Origin: Myxococcota bacterium
Lineage (GTDB): Bacteria > Myxococcota_A > UBA9160 > PR03
Direction: 5' to 3'
DNA length: 17,043 nucleotides
Assembly (NCBI GenBank): GCA_030066475.1
Contig: JASJBO010000190.1
Coordinates: 1 to 17,043 of the forward strand
The notes beneath the pieces are model-generated. The model saw only the letters and a list, made by a program, of their open reading frames with translations, did no database searches and was not told where the DNA came from. The first letter of the stretch is position 1. Each line of letters begins with the position of its first letter. Positions 1 to 6,660 of this stretch are shown piece by piece. The position numbers and the translations under genes are program-made.

Positions 1-470
1 TCGTGCGCCTCAAGAAGGAGATCGTGCTCTGCGCGGAGTGCTTCGATCTCACCGACGCCTCGCCCTGCGTGGTGTGCCGCGACCCGCGCCGCGACCCCGC
101 GCTGCTGTGCGTGGTGGAAGAGCCGGCCGACCTGGCCGCCGTCGAACGCGCCGGCTTCTCGGGCCGCTACCACGTGCTGGGCGGCGCGCTGGCCCCGATC
201 GACGGCATCGGCCCCGAGGAGCTGCGCATCGCCGAGCTCGAGCAGCGCGTGCGGGCCGGGGGCGTGCGCGAGGTCATCCTCGCCACCAACCCCACCGCCG
301 AGGGCGACGCCACCGCCCACTACCTGGCCGAGCGACTCGCGCCCACGGGCGCGCGCACGACGCGCATCGCGTGCGGGATGCCGCTGGGCGGAGACCTCGA
401 GTACGCCGACCACGTTACGGTGGCGCGCTCGATCGAGAACCGGCGCCCACTCGACGCCGACCGGGACTAG
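1..470 (+). CDS. recR: Recombination mediator RecR, 3' part (start lies before the window)
   Basis: RecR works with RecO (and RecF) to load RecA on gapped single-stranded DNA in the cytoplasm. The frame is open from the window edge to the TAG at 468-470, giving about 155 residues against a usual length near 200, so about 45 N-terminal residues (the helix-hairpin-helix part) are missing. What remains has the Cys4 zinc finger, CAEC then CVVC (residues 10-13 and 22-25 counted from the GTG at 3). The TOPRIM domain follows, with CVVEEP, YHVLGGALAPIDGIGP and ILATNPTAEGDAT, and then the conserved C-terminal GGDLEYAD and ENRRPL. The GTG at 3 is inside the protein and is not the start. In many deltaproteobacteria recR follows dnaX and a YbaB/EbfC gene, so those are the expected upstream neighbours. 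Identification is firm. Confidence 0.95.
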   Translation, partial: VRLKKEIVLCAECFDLTDASPCVVCRDPRRDPALLCVVEEPADLAAVERAGFSGRYHVLGGALAPIDGIGPEELRIAELEQRVRAGGVREVILATNPTAEGDATAHYLAERLAPTGARTTRIACGMPLGGDLEYADHVTVARSIENRRPLDADRD

Positions 471-535
471 CTAAAGCCCGACCCGCCGACCGCCGATGCC
501 AGGGTCCGGAACGTGGCGCTGTGCCGCTTTGGTGC

Positions 536-565
536 TTGCCCGGCGCGCGATCCGCGGGGTAGAGT
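536..565 (+). promoter_or_regulatory. Putative sigma70 promoter of mglBA
   Basis: TTGCCC (536-541) and TAGAGT (560-565) are separated by 18 nt in the 139-nt gap between recR and mglB. The predicted transcription start is near 572, giving a leader of about 38 nt before the mglB ATG. The -35 hexamer is identical to that of the transposase promoter at 14650. This is sequence inference only; mglB could also be read from upstream. Confidence 0.5.
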
Positions 566-580
566 CCAGCCGCCAACCCG

Positions 581-594
581 CTCGACAAGTCGAG
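581..594. promoter_or_regulatory. Palindrome in the mglB leader, possible operator
   Basis: CTCGAC-AA-GTCGAG is a perfect 6-bp inverted repeat with a 2-nt centre, placed just after the predicted transcription start and 15 nt before the mglB ATG. A 2-nt centre is too tight for an RNA hairpin loop, so a dimeric repressor site is more plausible than an attenuator. No regulator is identified. Confidence 0.35.
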
Positions 595-609
595 TACTTA
601 CGGACGCAG

Positions 610-1104
610 ATGCCGATCGTCGACACCCAGCTCGTGCTCTACGACGAGGACTACCGCAAGGTCCTCGGGGTCTGCGAGCGCCTGGCGCGCGACGCCCACG
701 CCAAGGGCGTCTTCGTGGTGGACAAGAACGGCCAGCTGCTGGCCGAGGCCGGCGACGTGCGGGGCATCGACACGACCAGCCTCGCCTCGCTCACGGCCGG
801 CTCGATCGCCGCCACCGGGGGCCTCGCCAAGATCATCGGCGAGGAGGAGTTCCCGATCCACTACCACCAGGGGCAGCGCGACAACCTCCACATGACCGTG
901 GTGGCCCGGCGCATCATCCTGGTCGTGATCTTCGACGAGCGCAGCTCGCTCGGCCTCGTGCGACTGCGCGTCAAGAAGGCCGGCGCCGAGCTGGCCCGTC
1001 TGTTCGAGGAGATCCAGAAGAAGAGCGAGCAGGCGCAGAGCGGCGGCGGGAGTCCCTTCTCCGAAATCACCGATGACGACATCGACAAGCTGTTCTCGGA
1101 CTGA
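610..1104 (+). CDS. mglB: MglB, roadblock/LC7 GTPase-activating protein
   Basis: MglB is the dimeric roadblock/LC7 partner of the small GTPase MglA. In Myxococcus it stimulates MglA GTP hydrolysis and, by marking one pole, sets the direction of movement. The 164-residue protein shows the family landmarks: FVVDKNGQLL (beta hairpin), the IDTTSLASLTAGSIAATGGLAK helix region in the middle, VVIFDERSSLGLVRLR near the end of the fold, and an acidic tail, SPFSEITDDDIDKLFSD. In Myxococcus MglB the tail is likewise close to the end. The ATG at 610 was chosen because it gives MPIVDTQLVLYDE, only a few residues longer than the Myxococcus start; the frame extends upstream but shows nothing conserved. mglA follows after 9 nt, indicating co-transcription and probably coupled translation. 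Identification is strong. Confidence 0.93.
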   Translation: MPIVDTQLVLYDEDYRKVLGVCERLARDAHAKGVFVVDKNGQLLAEAGDVRGIDTTSLASLTAGSIAATGGLAKIIGEEEFPIHYHQGQRDNLHMTVVARRIILVVIFDERSSLGLVRLRVKKAGAELARLFEEIQKKSEQAQSGGGSPFSEITDDDIDKLFSD

Positions 1105-1113
1105 GCGGGGCCC

Positions 1114-1704
<591 letters not shown>

Positions 1705-1714
1705 CCAGCTGTTC

Positions 1715-1770
1715 GACTTCGCTCGCCTGCGGCTCGCTGCGCGCGCCGCCGCCGAGCCGGCGGCACTTGC
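1715..1770 (-). repeat. Dispersed hairpin-plus-tail element, copy A
   Basis: Read on the minus strand, this has a GCAAG box (1766-1770), then a perfect 7-bp GC hairpin (arms 1748-1754 and 1758-1764, loop of 3), then a 30-nt tail at 1744-1715. The tail is identical, base for base, to the tail of copy B at 8355-8384, which lies on the other strand. It begins GCGCGCAGCGAGCCGCAGG and contains GCGAGC twice, 11 nt apart. The element fills the 78-nt space between the convergent ends of mglA and the acyltransferase. It could act as a terminator, though no T-run follows. Confidence 0.75.
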
Positions 1771-1782
1771 GGTGTTGCCCGC

Positions 1783-2556
1783 TCAGGACCGGGTCGCCGA
1801 GCGCCAGCTCTCCAGCTCCTTCGCGATGTACTCGCGCGTCTGCTCCAGCAGCGCATGGCGGTCCTCGTCCGGGCGACGCTCGATCGGGGCGCCGATCGAG
1901 ACGTGGACGCGGGTGCCGAACGGGACCGGCAGCAGGTTGTGGCGCAGCAGGCGCCAGGCGCCGTCGATCGCGACCGGCACGACCGGCAGCTCCGGGGCGG
2001 CTTCCATCAGCGCCAGCGCCCCGGCGGGCCGGAACGGCGCCAGCTCGCCGCCGCGCGCCCGCGTGCCCTCCGGGTAGATCAGCGCCGAGACCCCGCGCTC
2101 GCGCGCCGTGACGCCCAGCGAGCGGATCGCCTCGGTGGCCTGCTCGCGGTCGTCGCGGTCGATCAGCGCGTGACCGCCCGCGCGCAGGTTGTACGAGATG
2201 CTCGGGATCCCGCGCGCCAGCGAGCGCTTCGACACGTACTTCGGGTAGTTCGAGAACAGCAGCGCGCCCACGATCGGGATGTCGAACATGCTCTGGTGGT
2301 TGGCGATCAGCAGGTAGGGCGTGCGCGGCAGCGCGTCGGGCGAGCGCTCCACCCGGATCCTCGTGCCGCACAGGCGGAACACCTGGACCAGCGTGAACTG
2401 GAGCGCCCCGGCGGTGATCTCCTGCGGCCGGCGCCCGAACAGGCGCGCCAGCCGCTGGAGCGGATCGAAGACCAGCAGGGTCCCCCCGAACGCCAGCAGG
2501 AACGGGACGGTCACGACCCAGTCGATGACCCGGGCTGCCGGATGCCGGGCCGTCAC
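1783..2556 (-). CDS. 1-acyl-sn-glycerol-3-phosphate acyltransferase-like (PlsC family)
   Basis: A membrane-bound acyltransferase, 257 residues, expected to transfer an acyl group to lysophosphatidate or a related acceptor in phospholipid synthesis. An N-terminal hydrophobic segment (about residues 13-30) precedes the four PlsC motifs: NHQSMFD (H87 and D92, the H-x4-D catalytic pair), the GGHALIDRDDR region (127-137), YPEGTRAR (E163-R166, phosphate binding) and VVPVAIDG. The GTG start at 2556 overlaps the stop of the upstream glycogen synthase as GTGA, so translation is probably coupled. No better start exists nearby; the long frame upstream is only a shadow of the neighbour. It is the last gene of a three-gene unit with a glycogen synthase and an outer-membrane protein, an odd combination that may reflect shared envelope or storage regulation. 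The acceptor lipid is not predictable. Confidence 0.88.
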   Translation of the reverse strand: MTARHPAARVIDWVVTVPFLLAFGGTLLVFDPLQRLARLFGRRPQEITAGALQFTLVQVFRLCGTRIRVERSPDALPRTPYLLIANHQSMFDIPIVGALLFSNYPKYVSKRSLARGIPSISYNLRAGGHALIDRDDREQATEAIRSLGVTARERGVSALIYPEGTRARGGELAPFRPAGALALMEAAPELPVVPVAIDGAWRLLRHNLLPVPFGTRVHVSIGAPIERRPDEDRHALLEQTREYIAKELESWRSATRS

Positions 2557-4385
2557 GCCGCGACCCCCGCGGTCGCGAGCGCCTTGTCGTGCGCCTCGTG
2601 ATAGGCCCGCACGAGGTGCGACCACGAGAAGGCGTGCACGCGCGGCTGCAGATCGTTGCGCAGCGCGATGCGGCCGCGGCGGTCGAGGCGACAGAACGCC
2701 AGCAGCTTCTGCGTCAGCACCGCCGCCGCGTCGTGGAAGCCCAGACCCCGCAGGTTCAGCACGTTCACCCCCCAGTCGTCGTGGTCGGGATAGGACTCGG
2801 CGACGTGGCGGCCGAAGCCGGCCAGGTCGCTCGTGATCGCCGGCACGCCCATCGCCACGCACTCGAGGGGCGTGTAGCCCCACGGCTCGTAGCGGCTCGG
2901 AAAGACCCCCAGGTGGCAGCCCCGCACGAACTGCTCGTACTCGATGCCCCAGAGCGGGTTGACCGGACTGACGAAGCGCGGATGGTAGACCACCTTCACC
3001 CGGTCGTCGGGGCCGTTGCGCAGGCGCAGCTGCCGCATGTGCTGCAGCACGGGATCGTTGGCGTCGTGGTCGATCACGTGCGTCACCAGGGGCGCGTCGC
3101 CACCGCGGCGCAGCGCTTGCTGCGTCGCGCGCAGCCGCAGCAGCCAGTACTCGTCCACCAGGTCGTCGAGGCGCACGCGCCCCCCGGCGGCGCCCTCCCG
3201 GAACAGGCGATCCCCGACCTGATCGGAGATCCGCCGCGTGACCTCGCGCAGCTCCTCGAGCACGCCGCGCGCCTGGAGCACGTCGGGTTGCAGCGAACGC
3301 GTCGGCCGGTCGGTCACGATGAAGAACACCACCGTGACGTCCAGCCCGGCCGCGTGCAGCTCGAGGTTGAGCCGCGCCATCGTCTCGAGGCACAGGTCGA
3401 AGCCCTTGTTGCGCGGCTCGAAGCGGCCGCTCGTGAAGAAGTAGAGCGTACGGTCCAGGTCGAACGCGTAGTGGGGGAAGAACTGCGCCATCGAGAACGC
3501 GTGCAGCGCCTCCTTGTGCTGCCCGTGCGCGGTCTGGAAGTCGGCGCCGAGGTCGTAGCGCGCGACGTCGAGGCCGTTGGGCGTGATCGCATCGGGCGCG
3601 CGGCCCAGCAGGCTGTTGCACTCCTCGGCGGTGATCGGCGAGACCGTGGTGAAGACGTGGGCGCTGCTCGCGCAGGCGCGCTCGATCGCGTGCTGGGCGC
3701 GGATGCCGTGCCGGCCGGCCTCGGCGGCGGCGTCGATCCACGGCAGGTGCTCGTAGAGATCCTCGCCCGCCGAGGCGAGCGCGCGCCCGACCTGCGTCGC
3801 GTGGGTGGTGAAGACGGTGGCGATCGGGCGCTCGACGTCTCGCAGCTGCGGCAGCGCCAGGCCGCCGAGCCACTCGTGGCCGTGCACCAGCACGCGGCGG
3901 CCACCGCCGTCGCCGGTGGTCTGCCAGGCCTCGGCGGCCAGCTCGACGAACGCGCGCGTCGCCTCGGCGAAGACCACCACCTCGTCGACGAGCCGGTCGC
4001 GGCTCCAGGTCTCGAGACCGTGGCGCTCGCGCAGCCCGGCGCGCAGCGCGTCGAGGCGCCCGCGCGCTCCCTCCAGGTCGAGCAGCACGACGTGCGGCCG
4101 CCCCGACACCAGCCAGCGGCCGTGGTGGGCCGCGACGCCCTGCTCGGCGAGGCCTGCGAGCGCCCGGCCCAGCCAGCCGGGCGGCACCAGCGACTCGTAC
4201 TCGAGCTCGGCGCGCTCGGGCAGGTAGGGGCCGACCAGGAAGTAGCGGTCCTGCCAGCGCTCGACCATCTCGGGCGCCTTCGAGCGCAGCACCTGGTAGA
4301 TGCCGCCGACCTGGTTGCAGACCTCCCAGGAGACCTCGAGCAGCACCGTGCCGTGCGGCGCCGCGTCCGCGAGCGGAACCGGCAC
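2553..4385 (-). CDS. Eukaryote-type glycogen synthase (GT3 family)
   Basis: This transfers glucose from a nucleotide-glucose donor (UDP-glucose in studied GT3 enzymes) to the non-reducing end of glycogen, retaining configuration. It has 610 residues. The N-terminal Rossmann half begins EVSWEVCNQVGGIY (17-30), the GT3 donor-loop signature. The middle has HGHEWLGG, TVFTTHAT, HVFTTVS and ITPNGLDV. The C-terminal half has TSGRFEPRNKGFDL and RVKVVYHPRF, then EQFVRGCHLGVFPSRYEPWG. The catalytic E-x7-E pair is E500/E508 in EPWGYTPLE. These match animal and fungal glycogen synthase rather than the bacterial GlgA (GT5) type. The protein ends soon after the segment that carries the glucose-6-phosphate arginine cluster in eukaryotes and lacks the phosphorylated C-terminal tail. 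The GTG at 4385 was chosen because GGGGG lies 8 nt upstream and the previous stop ends 2 nt before; a GTG at 4400 in frame is an alternative. Confidence 0.9.
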   Translation of the reverse strand: MPVPLADAAPHGTVLLEVSWEVCNQVGGIYQVLRSKAPEMVERWQDRYFLVGPYLPERAELEYESLVPPGWLGRALAGLAEQGVAAHHGRWLVSGRPHVVLLDLEGARGRLDALRAGLRERHGLETWSRDRLVDEVVVFAEATRAFVELAAEAWQTTGDGGGRRVLVHGHEWLGGLALPQLRDVERPIATVFTTHATQVGRALASAGEDLYEHLPWIDAAAEAGRHGIRAQHAIERACASSAHVFTTVSPITAEECNSLLGRAPDAITPNGLDVARYDLGADFQTAHGQHKEALHAFSMAQFFPHYAFDLDRTLYFFTSGRFEPRNKGFDLCLETMARLNLELHAAGLDVTVVFFIVTDRPTRSLQPDVLQARGVLEELREVTRRISDQVGDRLFREGAAGGRVRLDDLVDEYWLLRLRATQQALRRGGDAPLVTHVIDHDANDPVLQHMRQLRLRNGPDDRVKVVYHPRFVSPVNPLWGIEYEQFVRGCHLGVFPSRYEPWGYTPLECVAMGVPAITSDLAGFGRHVAESYPDHDDWGVNVLNLRGLGFHDAAAVLTQKLLAFCRLDRRGRIALRNDLQPRVHAFSWSHLVRAYHEAHDKALATAGVAA

Positions 4386-4387
4386 GC

Positions 4388-5731
4388 TCAGAACCCCCAC
4401 TCGAAGCCGAACACCAGCCGGTCCTCCGAGTCGTACTGTCCGAAGATCCCCTTGCGGGTGCCGTAGAACACGTCGATGCCGCCCCAGACGTACAGGCCGT
4501 CCATCAGCTCGTAGGTGGCCTTGCCCCGCGCCAGTCCGTCGCCGTCGTTCACGTTGTGGATCCAGATGCTCTGGAGCATGAGCGCGTCGTTCCAGAAGTC
4601 GCGCTGGGCGAGGAAGGTGACGTTCGTGTCGAGCGTGTCGCGTGCGAGCCCCTGCGGACGCGTCGTGAGCCAGCTCTGGAACAGCTGCACCGAGAGCAGC
4701 GTCTCCTCGAGGCCGTACCAGTCGACTCCGATCGCGTAGGCGAGGTCGGCGGCCTGGGTCGAGCGGTCCTTGGTCGCGGTGCTGGGCAGCGGCTCGTCCG
4801 ACTCCCAGGCCAGCTCGGCGCGCAGCGTCCAGTCGCGGAAGCCGCGGCTCGCGGTCGCGCCCACCAGGTGGGAGCGCTCGTACTCGATGTTCAGCTCCAC
4901 GCCCGGCATTCCACCCACCAGTGCGGGAGCCGCCCGGAACGCCGGGCGGTCGTTGTAATGATAGAGGTAGGCCAGGCTCAGGTCCCAGCCGCCGAGGAAG
5001 GCCGAGAGGCGCGCTCCGGCGTCCGAGCCCTCCACGAAGGCGCGCGGCCGGTCGGGGTTGCGCAGGCGCGTCGGCACCCCGGGCGGGCGCCGCGGGACCA
5101 GCCGTGGCGAGGAGAAGGCGAACACCGAGCGCGGCTCCGGCAGCTCGTCCGCGCTCGGGTCCAGCACCCAGATCAGCTGGAGCAGCGCCTCGCCCAGCGG
5201 AATCTCGGCATTCACCGTCCACAGCGGGATCCGCGAGTCCTCGAAGTCGGGCAGGATGAACTCGCGGAAGTCCTGGGGATTGACCACGTCGAGCAGCTTG
5301 AGGCCATCCGTCTCACCCCACACCACCTGCTGCTTGCCGAGCCTCAGGAACACCGGGCCGAGATCGGCGTCCAGGAAGAACTCGCGCAGCTCGATGTCGG
5401 TGCGGTCGCCGATGATGCGGCGGTGGGAGATCTTCGAGGTCTCCTGGGGGCGCTCGCTGCCGCGCTCGACGCGGTCGTAGGCGTCGGTGCGCAGCCGCCC
5501 GATCGCGGTCAGGCGCAGCGAGGCCGGGAGCTCGGCACGCAGCTCGGGCAGGATCACCAGCTCGAGCTTCTGGCTGGTGCCCGAGCCCGTCTCGAGCGCC
5601 CACTCGCTCTTCACGGTGGCGCCGAGCTCGAGCGGCGCGGCCCCCGCGCCCGCCGCGAGCGCACGGATGGCGAGCGCGAAGACGGCGAGCGCCGGCAGGA
5701 GCCGGAGCGGCGGATGGGCGAGCGGGCGCGT
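4388..5731 (-). CDS. DUF1302-type outer-membrane beta-barrel protein, probable non-ATG (ACG) start
   Basis: A probable outer-membrane protein of unknown substrate. The mature part has the DUF1302 hallmarks: LRLGKQQVVWGETDGL, LDVVNPQDFREF and PDFEDSRIPLW, followed by many alternating aromatic and polar strands, ending in Phe (FGFEWGF), a typical barrel-assembly signal. The first ATG/GTG/TTG in frame is the GTG at 5614, but that would cut off a clear export signal encoded just upstream (RLLPALAVFALAIRALAAG, then AGA before APLEL). The frame is open to a TAG at 5762-5764 with no canonical start. The ACG at 5729-5731, preceded by GGAGA with 6-nt spacing, yields a normal signal peptide of about 31 residues and is the best start; a base error or a frameshift linking to the ATG at 5796 is possible. 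First gene of a unit with glycogen synthase (2-nt gap). Family call is good, start uncertain. Confidence 0.75.
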   Translation of the reverse strand, partial: TRPLAHPPLRLLPALAVFALAIRALAAGAGAAPLELGATVKSEWALETGSGTSQKLELVILPELRAELPASLRLTAIGRLRTDAYDRVERGSERPQETSKISHRRIIGDRTDIELREFFLDADLGPVFLRLGKQQVVWGETDGLKLLDVVNPQDFREFILPDFEDSRIPLWTVNAEIPLGEALLQLIWVLDPSADELPEPRSVFAFSSPRLVPRRPPGVPTRLRNPDRPRAFVEGSDAGARLSAFLGGWDLSLAYLYHYNDRPAFRAAPALVGGMPGVELNIEYERSHLVGATASRGFRDWTLRAELAWESDEPLPSTATKDRSTQAADLAYAIGVDWYGLEETLLSVQLFQSWLTTRPQGLARDTLDTNVTFLAQRDFWNDALMLQSIWIHNVNDGDGLARGKATYELMDGLYVWGGIDVFYGTRKGIFGQYDSEDRLVFGFEWGF

Positions 5732-5737
5732 GGCGGG

Positions 5738-5742
5738 TCTCC
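5738..5742 (-). promoter_or_regulatory. Ribosome-binding site supporting the unusual start
   Basis: GGAGA on the minus strand lies 6 nt before the ACG at 5731. It is the only good Shine-Dalgarno sequence near the signal-peptide coding region and is the main reason for placing the outer-membrane protein start there. Confidence 0.45.
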
Positions 5743-5758
5743 GCGGGGGGCCCGGCGG

Positions 5759-5764
5759 ATTCTA
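5759..5764 (-). promoter_or_regulatory. Candidate -10 box for the outer-membrane protein unit
   Basis: TAGAAT on the minus strand, one base off TATAAT. With transcription starting about 7 nt on, it gives a leader of about 20 nt containing the GGAGA site. It is one arm of the perfect inverted repeat GATTCTA (5758-5764) / TAGAATC (5782-5788). No convincing -35 is visible. Confidence 0.4.
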
Positions 5765-5781
5765 GCAGCGCCGCTTTCGGT

Positions 5782-5787
5782 TAGAAT
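5782..5787 (+). promoter_or_regulatory. Candidate -10 box of the hydrolase gene, leaderless arrangement
   Basis: TAGAAT ends 7 nt before the ATG at 5795, which would put the transcription start at or next to the start codon. No Shine-Dalgarno sequence is present. It mirrors the box for the divergent gene at 5759-5764. Confidence 0.5.
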
Positions 5788-5794
5788 CGCCTCC

Positions 5795-6610
5795 ATGCGT
5801 CAGGTCCGCGCCCGCTCCGGAGCCGGCGAGCTCGAGATCAGCTACGAGCTGCACGGCGACGCGAACGCCACGCCGCTGCTGCTGATCTCCGGAATGGGCG
5901 GCTCCGGCCGCGGCTGGCTGCCGCTCCAGGTGCCGGAGTTCTCCGAGGCACGCCCCACGCTGATCTACGAGCACCGCGGCGTGGGCCAGAGCGGCGACCC
6001 CGGCGGTCCCTTCACCACCGCCGACCTCGCCGACGACGCGGCCGCCCTGCTCGACGCCCTGGGGATCGAGCGTGCCCACGTGCTGGGCGCGTTCATGGGC
6101 GGCATGGTGGCCCAGGAGCTGGCGCTGCGGCACGGCGAGCGGGTGGCGCGCCTGGTGCTGGTGGGCACCTACGCGCGGCCGGACGCCAAGCGGCGCTGGC
6201 TGCTCGAGAAGTGGCTGCAGATGCTGCGCGACGGCACCGCGCTCGAGGTGATGGGCCGCGAGCGCATGCTCTGGACGCTCTCGGACGAGACCTTCGAGCA
6301 GGCCGACCTGGTGGGCGGGATGCTCGAGGGCTTCTTGCGCGACGGCCGGCCGATGACCGACGAGACGCTGGCGCGCCAGTGCGAGGCCTGCCTCGGGCAC
6401 GACACGCTCGACCGGCTGGACGGGCTCGCGCATCCCGCGCTGGTGGTCTGCGGCCAGCAGGACGTCCTGACGCCGCCGCACCTGGCGCGCGAGCTGGTGG
6501 CGCGGCTCGGCGACGCCCACCTCGTCACGGTTCCGAGCGCGGCCCACCTGGTGATGGTCGAGGCCGCCAAGCGCTTCAACCAGGCGGCGATCCAGTTCCT
6601 CGCCGGCTAG
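5795..6610 (+). CDS. Alpha/beta hydrolase-fold protein lacking the nucleophilic serine
   Basis: A 271-residue cytoplasmic alpha/beta hydrolase-fold protein; no signal peptide. The fold landmarks are present: LLLISGMGGSGRGW (oxyanion-loop region, 28-41), YEHRGVGQSG (58-67), the nucleophile elbow at 98-103, a helical cap (about 130-200), the acid D223 in CGQQDVLTPP, and H251 in SAAHLVMVE. The elbow reads G-A-F-M-G-G where relatives have G-x-S-M-G-G, so residue 100 is Phe (codon TTC, 6092-6094) and not Ser. A single T-to-C change would restore TCC. It may be a pseudoenzyme, a recently inactivated gene, or a sequence error. The substrate cannot be inferred. The start ATG has a -10-like box 7 nt upstream and no Shine-Dalgarno. 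The malic enzyme follows after 50 nt, possibly co-transcribed. Confidence 0.85.
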   Translation: MRQVRARSGAGELEISYELHGDANATPLLLISGMGGSGRGWLPLQVPEFSEARPTLIYEHRGVGQSGDPGGPFTTADLADDAAALLDALGIERAHVLGAFMGGMVAQELALRHGERVARLVLVGTYARPDAKRRWLLEKWLQMLRDGTALEVMGRERMLWTLSDETFEQADLVGGMLEGFLRDGRPMTDETLARQCEACLGHDTLDRLDGLAHPALVVCGQQDVLTPPHLARELVARLGDAHLVTVPSAAHLVMVEAAKRFNQAAIQFLAG

Positions 6611-6648
6611 CGGCGCGGAACCGGCGCCGGGCCGCGCGGGGCGTGAGC

Positions 6649-6654
6649 GGGGGA
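6649..6654 (+). promoter_or_regulatory. Ribosome-binding site of the malic enzyme gene
   Basis: GGGGGA sits 6 nt before the ATG at 6661 and fixes that start. Its presence contrasts with the hydrolase gene just upstream, which has none. Nothing else is seen in the 50-nt gap. Confidence 0.6.
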
Positions 6655-6660
6655 CGACCG

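Noticed and set aside
1715..1770. Dispersed element as an integron attC site
   Set aside because: The core sites expected of attC (GTTRRRY and RYYYAAC) are absent, and no integrase is present.
1715..1783. Peptide shared by frames across the two repeat copies (GGGARSEPQASEV)
   Set aside because: It is only the translation of the repeated DNA in shadow frames beyond the real stop codons.
2589..4466. Long open frame on the plus strand (625 codons)
   Set aside because: It runs antisense to the glycogen synthase, has no recognisable domain and a composition typical of GC-rich shadow frames.
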